From positions 248,001-312,000 of the forward strand of contig JAJEAD010000011.1 in NCBI GenBank assembly GCA_022824305.1: a stretch of 64,000 bases of DNA, read 5' to 3'. Each line of letters begins with the position of its first letter. Position 1 is the first letter of the stretch. The translations under genes and the position numbers were made by a program. Shown here piece after piece: positions 37,274 to 46,111 of the stretch. The DNA is from Gammaproteobacteria bacterium (GTDB taxonomy: Bacteria > Pseudomonadota > Gammaproteobacteria > HK1). Under the pieces are notes generated by a model that worked only from the letters and a program-made list of their open reading frames with translations, searched no databases and had not been told where the DNA came from.

Positions 37274-37566
37274 GCCTGTGAAGACCCATGCGGCAAAGAA
37301 TTTTCGGTAATGAGGCCCTCGCGGGCAGCGATTGGGCGCCCGGAATCGCGCGGGCGCCGCCCGGCGCGCGGCCCCTCCATCCCGGCCATTGGTGTTCGAA
37401 CAAGGCAGAATGTGGAGAGAGTGCGTTGGGGTGGCCGCTCGTTCGCACTTGCTTGCCGCCATTGCCGCCGGGGGAGTCTCGGAGGAGATTGCGATGACGA
37501 CGCGCGGGACTGGCGAGGTCCGCCGCAGCACCCCGATAATCTCCGCCTCGAGTCTCGGAGAGCGCC
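37274..37566. other. Divergent intergenic region dksA/ureohydrolase
   Basis: About 290 bases with no gene that I can support. It should hold the promoter of the plus-strand ureohydrolase gene. A ribosome site is hard to see before 37567 (GGAGAGCGCC precedes the ATG). Confidence 0.4.
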
Positions 37567-38547
37567 ATGAACGAATTCGCGTACGAACAGGGCCGACTGG
37601 ACCTGCCCTTCGTGGGGCACTGCACCTTTGCCAAGTCGCCGGTGTGCACCGACTGGGAAGCGATTGACGCCGACGTCGCGGTGCTCGGCGTGCCCAACGA
37701 CATGGGCACGCAGTGGCGCGCCGGAGCCCGATTCGGGCCTCGCGGCATCCGCGAGGCGTCGACGCTCTTCTCCTTCGGACACGGGGGCGCCTACGACTTC
37801 GAGCGCGACACCCTGTACCTCACCCGGGACGAAGTGCGCATCGTCGACGTCGGAGATGCGGACATCGTGCACACCGACATGGAGCAGAGCCACGCCAACA
37901 CCGAGGCGGCGGTACGGCGCATCCTCGCGGCGGGGGCGATGCCGGTGGCGCTCGGCGGCGATCACTCCGTGCACGCCCCGGTGATGGCGGCGTTCGAGGG
38001 CCGCGGACCGCTGCACATCGTGCACTTCGACGCCCACCTCGACTTCGTCGACGAGCGGCACGGCGTGCGCTACGGCCACGGCAATCCGCTCCGGCGTTCG
38101 TCGGAGGAGACCCACGTCGCCGGGATGACCCAGCTCGGCATCCGCAACGTGTCGTCCTCGAACCGGCTCGACTACGACGCCGCGCGCCGGGCCGGCTCCG
38201 ACATCCTCTCGGTGCGCGACGTGCGCCGCCTGGGCACTGAGGGAGTGCTCGAACGCATTCCCTCGGGCATCGACTACTACCTGACCATCGACATCGACGG
38301 CTTCGACCCGTCCATCGCGCCCGGCACCGGCACCCCGAGCCACGGCGGCTTCCTGTACTACGAGGTGCAGGAGATCATCGAGGCGATCGCAAAGAAGGGC
38401 AACGTAGTCGGCATGGACCTGGTGGAGGTGGCCCCGCCCTACGATCCCACCGGCATCACCTCCATCCTCGCCGCCCAGCTCCTGATGAACGCGATCGGGT
38501 TCATATTCCACGAGCGCGCGCTGCGGGCGGGCGCGGTCGCATCGTAA
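37567..38547 (+). CDS. speB: Agmatinase/arginase-family ureohydrolase
   Basis: A 326-residue dimanganese hydrolase that splits agmatine or a related guanidino compound into urea and an amine. Metal ligands lie in GGDHSVHAP, HFDAHLDFVDE and TIDIDGFDPSIAPGTGTP, the last also being the family signature. Length fits bacterial agmatinase; arginase would normally be shorter. The ATG at 37567 has GGAG upstream. Other guanidino hydrolases can look alike, so substrate is probable rather than certain. An amidinotransferase-family enzyme at 43879 could belong to the same nitrogen metabolism. Confidence 0.88.
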   Translation: MNEFAYEQGRLDLPFVGHCTFAKSPVCTDWEAIDADVAVLGVPNDMGTQWRAGARFGPRGIREASTLFSFGHGGAYDFERDTLYLTRDEVRIVDVGDADIVHTDMEQSHANTEAAVRRILAAGAMPVALGGDHSVHAPVMAAFEGRGPLHIVHFDAHLDFVDERHGVRYGHGNPLRRSSEETHVAGMTQLGIRNVSSSNRLDYDAARRAGSDILSVRDVRRLGTEGVLERIPSGIDYYLTIDIDGFDPSIAPGTGTPSHGGFLYYEVQEIIEAIAKKGNVVGMDLVEVAPPYDPTGITSILAAQLLMNAIGFIFHERALRAGAVAS

Positions 38548-38550
38548 GGG

Positions 38551-39498
38551 TCACGTCCCGAGCCGTTCGCGCATGAACGCACAGCCGATGTCGAACTCTG
38601 CGGCCGAGTCGGGCCCGATCTCCCGGGCGCGGAGAAATCCGTGAATCATGCGCTCCGCCACCCGCAGGGTCGTCTCCACCCCCGCGGCCCGCAGGCGTTC
38701 GGCGTAGCGGCGGCCGTCGTCGGCGAGCGGGTCGACCTCGGCGACGTGCACCAGGGCCGGCGGCAGGCCGGACAGGTCTTCGGCCGCGAGCGGGGTCGCG
38801 TAGGGCTCGCGCGAAGGGCGCCGCTCACCCAGGTACTGGCCCCAGAAGTAGTCCACCGCCTCGGTGTTGAGACCCGGCGATTGCGCGTGAACGCGACAGG
38901 ATTCTGAATCGAGCCGGTCGGAGAGCGCGGCGGCCACCAGCACCTGGGCGCGCACCGGGGGGCCGCCCCGGTCCCGGCTCATCAGGCAGGTGACGGTGGC
39001 GAGGTTGCCGCCGGCGCTGTCGCCCCAGGTGCCGATGCGGTCCGCGTCGATGCCGAGCTCCGCGGCATGGTCCGCGACGTGACACAGCACCGCGAAGGCG
39101 TCCTCGGGCGCGGCGGGAAAGGGATGTCGCGGTGCGAGGCGGTAGTCCACGCTGACGAGGTGCGCCCCGACCGAATCGGCCACCCCCCACGCCACGGTAT
39201 CCGAGCTGTCGAGGTCGCCGAGCATGAATCCCCCGCCGTGGAAGTAGAGTATGCACGGCGCCGGCGACGCGGCCCGCCGCGGGCGGTAGTGCCGCACCGG
39301 CACCCGGCCACCCGCCGGCCCCGGGAAGAAGAGGTCCTCGACCCGCATGTCCGGGGGGCGGGGCCGCTGCGTCATCTCGGCGTAGCGGGCGAAGGCCCGG
39401 GCCCTCTCCTCCGGGGTCGCGGCGGCGTTCATCGCCCGCTTGCCCTCGACGAGGAGCGCCATCTCGGGATGGATGCCGCCTGCCCCGCTCACGCTCAC
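38551..39498 (-). CDS. Alpha/beta hydrolase, hormone-sensitive-lipase type
   Basis: A 315-residue esterase. The oxyanion motif YFHGGGFMLGD, nucleophile elbow GDSAGGNLA, the acid in EVDPLADDG and histidine in MIHGFL complete the HSL-family catalytic set. It hydrolyses short acyl esters. The GTG at 39498 overlaps the TGA of the upstream molybdenum-hydroxylase gene and has a GGGGAGG ribosome site, so the two are translationally coupled. The longer open frame is antisense or frame-shadow sequence. Confidence 0.9.
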   Translation of the reverse strand: MSVSGAGGIHPEMALLVEGKRAMNAAATPEERARAFARYAEMTQRPRPPDMRVEDLFFPGPAGGRVPVRHYRPRRAASPAPCILYFHGGGFMLGDLDSSDTVAWGVADSVGAHLVSVDYRLAPRHPFPAAPEDAFAVLCHVADHAAELGIDADRIGTWGDSAGGNLATVTCLMSRDRGGPPVRAQVLVAAALSDRLDSESCRVHAQSPGLNTEAVDYFWGQYLGERRPSREPYATPLAAEDLSGLPPALVHVAEVDPLADDGRRYAERLRAAGVETTLRVAERMIHGFLRAREIGPDSAAEFDIGCAFMRERLGT

Positions 39499-41846
39499 GC
39501 ATCCTCCCCGCGACCGCGACGGCCGGACGCGTCCGCAAGCGCGCGCCACACCTTCTCCGGAGTCATGGGCATCTCGATTGCCCCGGCGCCGGCCGAGGCG
39601 AGCGCGTCGCGCACCGCGCTCAGCACGCAGGGCATGGCGCCCACTGTCCCCGCCTCCCCCGCTCCCTTGACGCCCAGCGGGTTCGTCGGGGTGGGGACCG
39701 GGTGCAGGGCGATGTCGCAGAAGGGCACCTCGTCGGCTCTCGGCATGGCGTAGTCCATGAACGAGGCGCTCAGCGGCTGGGCCTCGTCGTCGAGGAAGAC
39801 GTTCTCCTGCATGATCTGCCCGAAGCCCTGCACGATGCCCCCCTGGAGCTGCGCGCGCAGCACGCGCGGGTTGAGGACCGTGCCCACGTCCTCGACCACG
39901 TGGTAGCTCTGGAGCTCGACCGCGCCGGTCTCGGGATCCACCTCCACCTCGCAGAGGTGGCAACCGTTCGGAAAGGTGGCGGCGGGAGGGGTGAAGCTCG
40001 CGAGCGCGGACAGGCCCGCGTCCTCTCCCGCCGGCCGGCGCCGCGGGTCGAAGCAGGCTCTCACCACCTCGCCCAGCGCCACCTCGTGGTCCGTGCCGCC
40101 GACGCGGAAGGCGCCCCGCTCGAACTCGACGTCCTCGGCCGCCGCCTCCAGCAGACCGGCCGCCACCCGGCGGCCCTTGTCGACGATGCGCTCCAGGGCC
40201 CGGTTCAACGCGTTCCCGCCGAGCACCGCGCAGCGCGAGCCCGCGGTGCCGCCCCCGTAGGCAACGCGGTCGGTGTCCCCCTGCACGTAGCGGATCTGCT
40301 CGAACTCGAGGCCCAGGCGCTCCGAGACGATCTGGCGGAACACCGTTTCGTGCCCCTGCCCGTGGGAATGGGTGCCGAGCGCTACGGTGGCGGTGCCGTC
40401 GGACTCGAAGCGCACCTCCGCGCTCTCGTCGCTCACACCGGCGGACTGCTCGACGGTGTACGCGATTCCGAGCCCGCGCAGCCGGCCGGCGGCGCGGGAA
40501 CGTGCCCGGCGCGCTTCGAAGTCGGGGATTCGCGCATGGGCGAGCGCCTGATCGAACACCGCGGGAAAGTCCCCGGAGTCGTAGCGATAGCTCAAGCCGG
40601 TCTGGAAGGGCATCTCCCGTGCTTCGATCAGGTTGCGCCGCCGCAGCTCCGCGCGATCGATGCCGAGCTGGTACGCCGCCCGGTCGATCGCGTGCTCGAG
40701 CACGACCGTCGTCTCCGGCCGCCCCGCCCCGCGATAGGGCCCGGTGGGCGTGGCGGTGGTGAACACGCCGTCGACCTCGGCGCAGATCGCCGGCGTCCGG
40801 TAGGGACCCGCGAGGCTGCCGAGGTTGACGAAGGCGGGATAGCCGCCGAACCCGGTGAGGTAGGCCCCGAGAGCGGCGCGGGAGCGAAGGCGCACCGCGC
40901 GAAACATCGCGTTCTCGTCGAGGCCGATCTCGACCTCCACCGCCATGTCCCGGGCCTGGTCGTCGGTGAGGAAGGTCTCGGTGCGCTCCCCGTTCCACTT
41001 GACGGGGCGGCCGAGGCGCCGCGCCGCCCACAGGACCAGCGCGGTCTCCGAGAACACGGTGGCGCGCAGGCCGAAGCCGCCGCCGAGGTCCGGGCTCACC
41101 ACCCTGACCCGGGTCTCCGGAACCCCGAACACCTCTCCCGCGAGGCTGCTGCGGATCGCGTGAGGCGCCTGCGAGCCCTCGTAGAGGACGTAGCGGCCGT
41201 CGAAGGAGTCGTAGTGCCCGATCGCGGCCCGCGGCTCCATCGGGTTGGGACACACGCGGCTGATTTCGAGGCGGCTCCGGACCACGTGGGCGGACCCCTC
41301 CAGCGCACGCGCCACCTTCTCGTGATCGCCGACGCGCACCCGGAAGCTGACGTTGTCCGGGCACTCCTCCCACAGCGCCGGCGCCCCCGGCGCGAGCGCC
41401 GCCGCAATCGACGGGATGGCCGGCAAGGGCTCGTAGTCCACGACGACCTGCTCGGCCGCGTCCCGGGCCTGAACCCCGCTCTCGGCCACCACCAGGGCGA
41501 CGGGGTCTCCGACGAAGGCGACCTTCCCGTCCGCCAGCGCCGGGCGGGGCGGGGTGTACACGGGAGTCCCGTCGGGGCGGGTGAACGACGACCCGCTGAG
41601 CAGGTTCGGCAGGGGGCCGACGCCGTCCGCCGCGAGGTCCCCGGCGGTGAAGACGCCGAGCACGCCCGGGGCACGGGCCGCTTCCCGGGTCTCGACGGAG
41701 AGGACGCGGGCATGCGCGTGGGGCGAGCGGACCAGGGCGGCGTGGGCCTGTCCCGGCAGGTTCAGGTCATCGGTGAAGCGGCCCTCGCCGCGGAGCAGGC
41801 GCGAGTCCTCGACCCGGGGGGCGGACTGTCCGATCCCGAACTTCAC
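39495..41846 (-). CDS. Molybdenum hydroxylase large subunit (CoxL form II-like)
   Basis: A 783-residue molybdopterin-binding subunit of the xanthine dehydrogenase/CO dehydrogenase family. FGIGQSAPRVEDSRLLRGEG starts the protein and GPYRGAGRPETT is the form II active-site loop; form I CO dehydrogenases have AYRCSFR. Form II enzymes oxidise varied heterocycles or aldehydes. The usual FAD (CoxM) and [2Fe-2S] (CoxS) subunit genes are not nearby. It lies in a run with an LLM oxidoreductase upstream (90-base gap) and an esterase downstream (overlap). Confidence 0.9.
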   Translation of the reverse strand: MKFGIGQSAPRVEDSRLLRGEGRFTDDLNLPGQAHAALVRSPHAHARVLSVETREAARAPGVLGVFTAGDLAADGVGPLPNLLSGSSFTRPDGTPVYTPPRPALADGKVAFVGDPVALVVAESGVQARDAAEQVVVDYEPLPAIPSIAAALAPGAPALWEECPDNVSFRVRVGDHEKVARALEGSAHVVRSRLEISRVCPNPMEPRAAIGHYDSFDGRYVLYEGSQAPHAIRSSLAGEVFGVPETRVRVVSPDLGGGFGLRATVFSETALVLWAARRLGRPVKWNGERTETFLTDDQARDMAVEVEIGLDENAMFRAVRLRSRAALGAYLTGFGGYPAFVNLGSLAGPYRTPAICAEVDGVFTTATPTGPYRGAGRPETTVVLEHAIDRAAYQLGIDRAELRRRNLIEAREMPFQTGLSYRYDSGDFPAVFDQALAHARIPDFEARRARSRAAGRLRGLGIAYTVEQSAGVSDESAEVRFESDGTATVALGTHSHGQGHETVFRQIVSERLGLEFEQIRYVQGDTDRVAYGGGTAGSRCAVLGGNALNRALERIVDKGRRVAAGLLEAAAEDVEFERGAFRVGGTDHEVALGEVVRACFDPRRRPAGEDAGLSALASFTPPAATFPNGCHLCEVEVDPETGAVELQSYHVVEDVGTVLNPRVLRAQLQGGIVQGFGQIMQENVFLDDEAQPLSASFMDYAMPRADEVPFCDIALHPVPTPTNPLGVKGAGEAGTVGAMPCVLSAVRDALASAGAGAIEMPMTPEKVWRALADASGRRGRGEDA

Positions 41847-41936
41847 CGCGGCGCCGTCAGCGGCTGGAGCGAGCGCGCATCGCGCCCCGCACGGCGCCGC
41901 TCCACGCTCCGGAGAGGGCGGCCCGGGGGACCGCCC

Positions 41937-43097
41937 TCAGGCGCTCGCACGGACATCCGCGGCCGGAGCGTCGGCGAACTTCGGCATGATCTCCTCTCCG
42001 AAGAGGCGCAGGCTCCGCGTCACCTGCTCGTAGGAGAGCAGCGGGATGTTGAGGAACAGGGCGAGGTGGGCGCAGTTGAGCTCGCTCCGCAGGCGCTCGA
42101 TCTGCTCGGAGACGCTGTCCGGCGTGCCGATGAGCAGCAGTCCGTGCTTGATCTGGAAATCGAAGAAGTCGAGGTCGAAGTCGCCCTCCTCCGCCTCGTC
42201 TTCCGTCACCATGCCCTGCCACTGCTTGTAGAGTCCGATGGATCCCCATTGGCCGAGCAGGTTGAACCCGTGGCGGGCGTCGCGCTCGGCCTCCTCCCGG
42301 GTCTCCGCGATGTAGGCGGGACGCATCACCGAGAGCCCCTCGCCGAGCGCGAAGGGGCGTCCGTGGGCCTCGGTCGCGGTATCCCGGTAGATCTCCCAGT
42401 TCTCGCGAATGCGTCCCGCGGAGAGCGACTGCGACATCGTGCCGATGCCGCGCCGCGCCGCGCGCTCGATCGACCCCGGCGACTCGGCCATCTGGTAGAT
42501 CGGGATCGGGTTCTGGTAGGGCCGGGGCGAGATTGCCATCCTCACCAGCTCTCCGTCCTCGTTGTGGAATCGCGGGTCGTGCACCATGGGGTTGTCGGTC
42601 CACTCCCCGGCCGGAAAGCGGTAGAACTCGCCCTGGTGGCTGAAGGTCTCCTGGTTGAGAGCGGCGAGGATCACCTCCAGGTTCTCCTCGAAGAGCGCCT
42701 GGTTGCGGGGGCGGTTGCGCCGGTCCGCCGCCTCGTGGAACTGCATGCAGGCCCGGCTGTTGATTCCCGGCGCGATTCCGAAATCGACCCGCCCCCTGGT
42801 CATCTGGTCGAGAAAGGCGATGTCCTCGGCCACGCGCAAGGGATGCCAGTCGGGGAGAATGATGCCGCACTGGCCGATGCGAAGCCGGTCGCTGTAGCGC
42901 GCCACGTCGGCCCCGAAGAGAATGGGATTCGAGCCCGAGCGGTACCAGCCGTCCCAGGCGAAGTGGTGCTCGGCCAGCCATACCCCGCCGAAGTCCAGCT
43001 CGTCGAGCAGCCCGACCGTCTCGTGCATCTCGTCGAAGAGGGTGGGCCACGAGTAGTCCTCTCCGACGTGGTAGTAGAGCGTGCTGTCGAAGCGCAT
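41937..43097 (-). CDS. LLM-class flavin-dependent monooxygenase
   Basis: A 386-residue luciferase-like oxidoreductase. ELDFGGVWLAEHHFAWDGWY near the start and DQMTRGRVDFGIAPGINSRA (flavin-binding) are diagnostic; the C-terminal LLIGTPDSVSEQIERLRSEL closes the barrel. The acidic insert DEAEEGDFDLDFFDFQ (about 315-330) is unusual. It probably uses reduced flavin from a partner reductase. First gene of the LLM-CoxL-esterase run, suggesting stepwise oxidation of one organic substrate. Confidence 0.9.
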   Translation of the reverse strand: MRFDSTLYYHVGEDYSWPTLFDEMHETVGLLDELDFGGVWLAEHHFAWDGWYRSGSNPILFGADVARYSDRLRIGQCGIILPDWHPLRVAEDIAFLDQMTRGRVDFGIAPGINSRACMQFHEAADRRNRPRNQALFEENLEVILAALNQETFSHQGEFYRFPAGEWTDNPMVHDPRFHNEDGELVRMAISPRPYQNPIPIYQMAESPGSIERAARRGIGTMSQSLSAGRIRENWEIYRDTATEAHGRPFALGEGLSVMRPAYIAETREEAERDARHGFNLLGQWGSIGLYKQWQGMVTEDEAEEGDFDLDFFDFQIKHGLLLIGTPDSVSEQIERLRSELNCAHLALFLNIPLLSYEQVTRSLRLFGEEIMPKFADAPAADVRASA

Positions 43098-43352
43098 CCC
43101 GGCCCTCTTGCCGTCACGGATCAGGGCGGCGCCACTCTATGTCAATCGGACTGGAGGGTCCATCGCGGCGCGCGACGCCCCTGCGGCGACGGCGGAGACA
43201 ACCCTGTGCGCAGCCGGGACCGGCGCCCGATCCGATGGATCGTGGTCGCCCGTTTCGGGGGACGTTGGCCTACATTCCGCGCTACCATCGCCTACTGCAC
43301 GCACTCCCGGAGGGGAACAGAATGAGCGTCCGGGTGCGGCGGAAGACAGGGC

Positions 43353-43787
43353 ATGGACGAAGCACCGAGAGCGAAAGGGGGAAGGACGCGGTGGCTGAAC
43401 GGCCAGACGCTCGCCGTGCTCTGCTTCATCGCGACCACCGTGACCGCCGTTGCGTCGGTCGGCGCGATGACGCAGGCAGGACTCAACGCTCTTCGCACCG
43501 ACCTCGGCGATCAGATCAAGGAGCTGCGGGCGGAGGTTCGGACCGAATTCTCCGGGTTGCGAGAAGAGGTCCGGGCCGACATCGCGGGGTTTCGGGCAGA
43601 GGTCCGGGAAGACATGGGCAAGCTGGATGCCCGAGTGCGAAGCGTCGAGATTCAGTTGACGGCCATCGATGTGCGGTTGCAGAGCGTCGAGATTCAGTTG
43701 AGGGCCGAGGGGCGCATTGCCATGGCGCAGACGCCTCCGCCCGCCGGGGGCGAAGCGGGCGAGGGTTCGATTGCCCTTCCCGATTGA
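43353..43787 (+). CDS. Small membrane-anchored coiled-coil protein
   Basis: A 144-residue protein with a short basic N-terminus, one membrane span (AVLCFIATTVTAVASVGAM, about 21-39), then a heptad-rich coiled coil of about 75 residues and a Gly/Pro-rich tail. The coil has internal repeats: EVRTEF, EVRADI and EVREDM, then SVEIQL twice. No family is recognised; such proteins occur widely as small anchored coils. It lies 91 bases upstream of the amidinotransferase-family gene on the same strand. Function unknown. Confidence 0.65.
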   Translation: MDEAPRAKGGRTRWLNGQTLAVLCFIATTVTAVASVGAMTQAGLNALRTDLGDQIKELRAEVRTEFSGLREEVRADIAGFRAEVREDMGKLDARVRSVEIQLTAIDVRLQSVEIQLRAEGRIAMAQTPPPAGGEAGEGSIALPD

Positions 43788-43878
43788 TTCCGCGCCTCCT
43801 CTGTCCTCCCACTCCTTCCGATCTCGACAAGGGCGCGGATTCGACTCGAACTCAAGCCAACCCACCAGCGGAGATCCC

Positions 43879-44817
43879 ATGACCACGAACGGCACTTCCG
43901 CCCCCCTGCGGGCGCGCGTCGAGGGAGGCGGTACTCCCGAGATGACGGACTGGTACCTGCGCTCCGAGACCGGCGTCTTGCGCGATGTGCTCCTCGGCCC
44001 GGCGGAGAGCTTCCGCTGGCTGGGGCTCGAGAACGCTGCGTGGTCGTCGCTGGTGCGCGACACGCTCCGCCGGGGCCTGCGATTCGACAAGCAGCTCGCG
44101 ATGCGCCAGCACCGGGAGATGGTCGACGCCTACGAGCAGGCCGGCGTCACCTGCCACTACCTGCCGGTGGACGAGAGCGTCCCCTACCAGGTCTACGCCC
44201 GCGACAGCTCCTTCATGTCGCCCTACGGTGCGGTGCTCTGCCAGCTCGCGAACCCCCGCCGTCGCGGGGAGTACGCGGCGGTGCTGCGCTTCTACCTGGA
44301 GAACGGCATCCCGATCTACGACATGGTCTCGGCCGGCAACTTCGAGGGCGGAGACTTCAACATCATCCACCACGGCGCGGCCCTGGTCGGGTACACGGAC
44401 CACCGCTCCGAGCAGGCGGCGGCCGAGCAGGTGGCGGACTGGTTTCTGAAGGAGGGCTGGGAGATCAAGTACGCGCCCATCGACCAGTTCTACGTGCACA
44501 TCGATCTCATGGTCTGCATGCTGAACGAGCATTGCGCCGCGGTGTGCCTGGACACCACTCCGGAGGACATCGTCGACTGGCTGAAGGCGAGGGGCATCGA
44601 GATCGTGCCCGCCACCTTCAAGGAGACGATGGCGCTCGGATGCAACGTCGTCGCGCTCGGGGGGGACCGCGTCCTTTCCACGCTGGCCGCGAAGGACCTG
44701 AACGCCAAGATGCGCGCCGCCGGCTTCAGCGTCTACGACCCGGACATGACGATGTACACCTGGGCCGGCGGCGGCGTGCACTGCATGTGCCAGCCCCTGC
44801 GGCGCGAGGCGGCCTGA
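43879..44817 (+). CDS. Amidinotransferase/dimethylargininase-family protein
   Basis: A 312-residue guanidino-modifying enzyme (arginine deiminase-like fold). The catalytic cysteine is C302 in GGGVHCMCQPL; the acidic substrate residues lie in NFEGGDFNII and the histidine in FYVHIDLMVCML. Members hydrolyse dimethylarginine or arginine, or transfer amidino groups. The ATG at 43879 is chosen; the frame opens earlier without homology. Together with the agmatinase-like gene at 37567 it suggests use of guanidino compounds. Confidence 0.88.
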   Translation: MTTNGTSAPLRARVEGGGTPEMTDWYLRSETGVLRDVLLGPAESFRWLGLENAAWSSLVRDTLRRGLRFDKQLAMRQHREMVDAYEQAGVTCHYLPVDESVPYQVYARDSSFMSPYGAVLCQLANPRRRGEYAAVLRFYLENGIPIYDMVSAGNFEGGDFNIIHHGAALVGYTDHRSEQAAAEQVADWFLKEGWEIKYAPIDQFYVHIDLMVCMLNEHCAAVCLDTTPEDIVDWLKARGIEIVPATFKETMALGCNVVALGGDRVLSTLAAKDLNAKMRAAGFSVYDPDMTMYTWAGGGVHCMCQPLRREAA

Positions 44818-44898
44818 GGAAGGCGACGCCGGCCGCTGCTGACGTCGTCGCCTCGCAGAACGTGAACCCCGCGCCGCCGAGCGCGCTTTGCCGGATCA

Positions 44899-44917
44899 GC
44901 CCCGTTCTTCGCGGGGC
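44899..44917. terminator. GC-rich hairpin between convergent genes
   Basis: GCCCCG and CGGGGC pair around a seven-base loop between the amidinotransferase-family gene and the exonuclease gene. There is no T-tract, so a terminator role is only suggested by place. Confidence 0.3.
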
Positions 44918-44925
44918 GGGGCCCG

Positions 44926-45654
44926 TTACGCAAAGACGCCTTCGAGCGCGGAGCGCAGGGTGTGCACGAGGTCCTCGTCGTCGAGGGGCTGGCCCGCCAG
45001 GTACTCGACGTAGTCCCGCGGCACGTCCGACCAGCGCTGCCCCCGGTGCTTTCCGAAGGTCGCGACCGGCAGGAGCACCGGCTTCGCGGAGAGATCGAGC
45101 GCCCAGGCGGGCAGGTCCGCGCCCGCCGGCGCCTGCTCGAGCTCCCGCACGAGCAGCGCCGCGCTCACCAGGGCGTCGCCCGCGGCCCGATGGGGAACGA
45201 TGCCCGCCTCGCCCGCGAGGCGCGCGTCGACTTCCAGCCGGAGGTGGTAGCGAAGGACCTGGTTGGCGTGGCCAGGAGCCTCCGGCCAGAGATGGCGGGC
45301 GAGGCGCCAGGTGCAGATCCAGGGCCGCCGGCTCCCGGTGAAGGCCCGGTCGAATGCGGCCCGGTGCGCGGCGAAAGGTCCGCTCCGTGCGAGCTCTCCA
45401 AGACGCGGGATGAGCGTCTCGTAGCGCGGCGCGCCCGCCACCATGTCGTCGCCGATGTGGTGGATGGACTGCGCCACCGGCCCGATGGAGACGCCCGGAT
45501 TCACCAGCGTGTCGAGCGCGAGCGCCTCGACGCGCGGACGGGGCTCGAGCGCCACCGTGACCGCCGCAATCTCCACGATGCGGTCCGCCTCGGGATCGAG
45601 GCCCGTCGTCTCAACGTCGATGACGTGGATGTGGGCGCTCATGCCTGCGGTCAT
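44926..45654 (-). CDS. DEDD 3'-5' exonuclease (exonuclease X/DnaQ-like)
   Basis: A 242-residue nuclease. ExoI is HVIDVETTGLDPEADRIVEI with the two acidic metal ligands; ExoII is around FAAHRAAFDRAF; ExoIII is HRAAGDALVSA. The C-terminal FGKHRGQRWSDVPRDYVEYL motif is typical of ExoX-type proteins. The ATG at 45654 (MTAGMSAHIHV) has a GGAGG site six bases upstream that lies inside the antitoxin gene. The native start may be M5 (45642). The 44-base overlap with the antitoxin gene indicates coupling. Confidence 0.88.
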   Translation of the reverse strand: MTAGMSAHIHVIDVETTGLDPEADRIVEIAAVTVALEPRPRVEALALDTLVNPGVSIGPVAQSIHHIGDDMVAGAPRYETLIPRLGELARSGPFAAHRAAFDRAFTGSRRPWICTWRLARHLWPEAPGHANQVLRYHLRLEVDARLAGEAGIVPHRAAGDALVSAALLVRELEQAPAGADLPAWALDLSAKPVLLPVATFGKHRGQRWSDVPRDYVEYLAGQPLDDEDLVHTLRSALEGVFA

Positions 45655-45874
45655 GCAGTTCCTCCCGGGACGGCTTGCGGCCGTCAATCCACTCCATTCG
45701 TCGCGGCTCGACCGCCAGGAACTCTCTCATCGCAATCGCGTACTCGTCGTCCCGACGTCGCATGCCTTCGAGAAGATCGGCCAACCACCGGGACACGCTA
45801 CGCTCGTCCTCGGCCGCCCGAACTCGAACCCATCGGGCAACATCCTCGGGCAAGGCAACGGTGATGTTCTTCAT
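45611..45874 (-). CDS. CopG/VapB-like antitoxin without a PIN toxin
   Basis: An 87-residue antitoxin. KNITVALPEDVARWVRVRAA is a ribbon-helix-helix DNA-binding start, and FLAVEPRRMEWIDGRKPSRE is the part that normally binds a PIN (VapC) toxin. In such operons the toxin gene starts within the antitoxin's last codons, REELHDR here, with ATGACC. At that point the downstream gene encodes an exonuclease instead. The last 11 residues (RHERPHPRHRR) are read out of the exonuclease sequence. It is divergent from the Schlafen-type gene. Confidence 0.75.
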   Translation of the reverse strand: MKNITVALPEDVARWVRVRAAEDERSVSRWLADLLEGMRRRDDEYAIAMREFLAVEPRRMEWIDGRKPSREELHDRRHERPHPRHRR

Positions 45875-45984
45875 CGGGATACCCCGAAGGGCGCGTCACG
45901 GAAGCAGCGTAGCACGAGCTTCGTGCCGTCCCGGATCCTTTCTCCTGTACATGCCACCGCCCTCGACAGGACCCGTCGCTCATC

Positions 45985-46085
45985 GAGCCGAAAAAGATAA
46001 CCAATTCGGAAAATATCGAAAATACTTTACTTTTTGAGCTCGAAAAGATAACCAAATCGTCCATCCGAGTATATAGTTACTTTTT
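45985..46085. repeat. Tandem 51/50-bp repeat (operator-like)
   Basis: Two adjoining units, 45985-46035 and 46036-46085, both start with GAGC, hold GAAAA(A)GATAACCAA and end TTACTTTTT. The middles differ, so the ends are under selection. Within a unit, AAAAGATAAC and GTTACTTTTT form a loose inverted pair. The patch is AT-rich against high-GC surroundings and lies in the 237-base divergent gap between the antitoxin and the Schlafen-type gene. A TATATA sequence (46070-46075) could serve as the -10 element. Regulation by a repeat-binding protein is inferred. Confidence 0.7.
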
Positions 46086-46111
46086 CTAAGCGGCCTCGGA
46101 GAGCCCCGGTC

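Noticed and set aside
39702-43325. 1207-codon plus-strand frame opposite the CoxL and LLM genes
   Set aside because: Long only because both antisense codon positions avoid stops at high GC; no domain seen, while the minus-strand genes have clear motifs.
45938-46111. Regular repeat array suggesting a small CRISPR at the 51/50-bp repeat
   Set aside because: Only two units, adjoining with no spacer-repeat alternation, and no cas genes nearby; an operator is the better reading.
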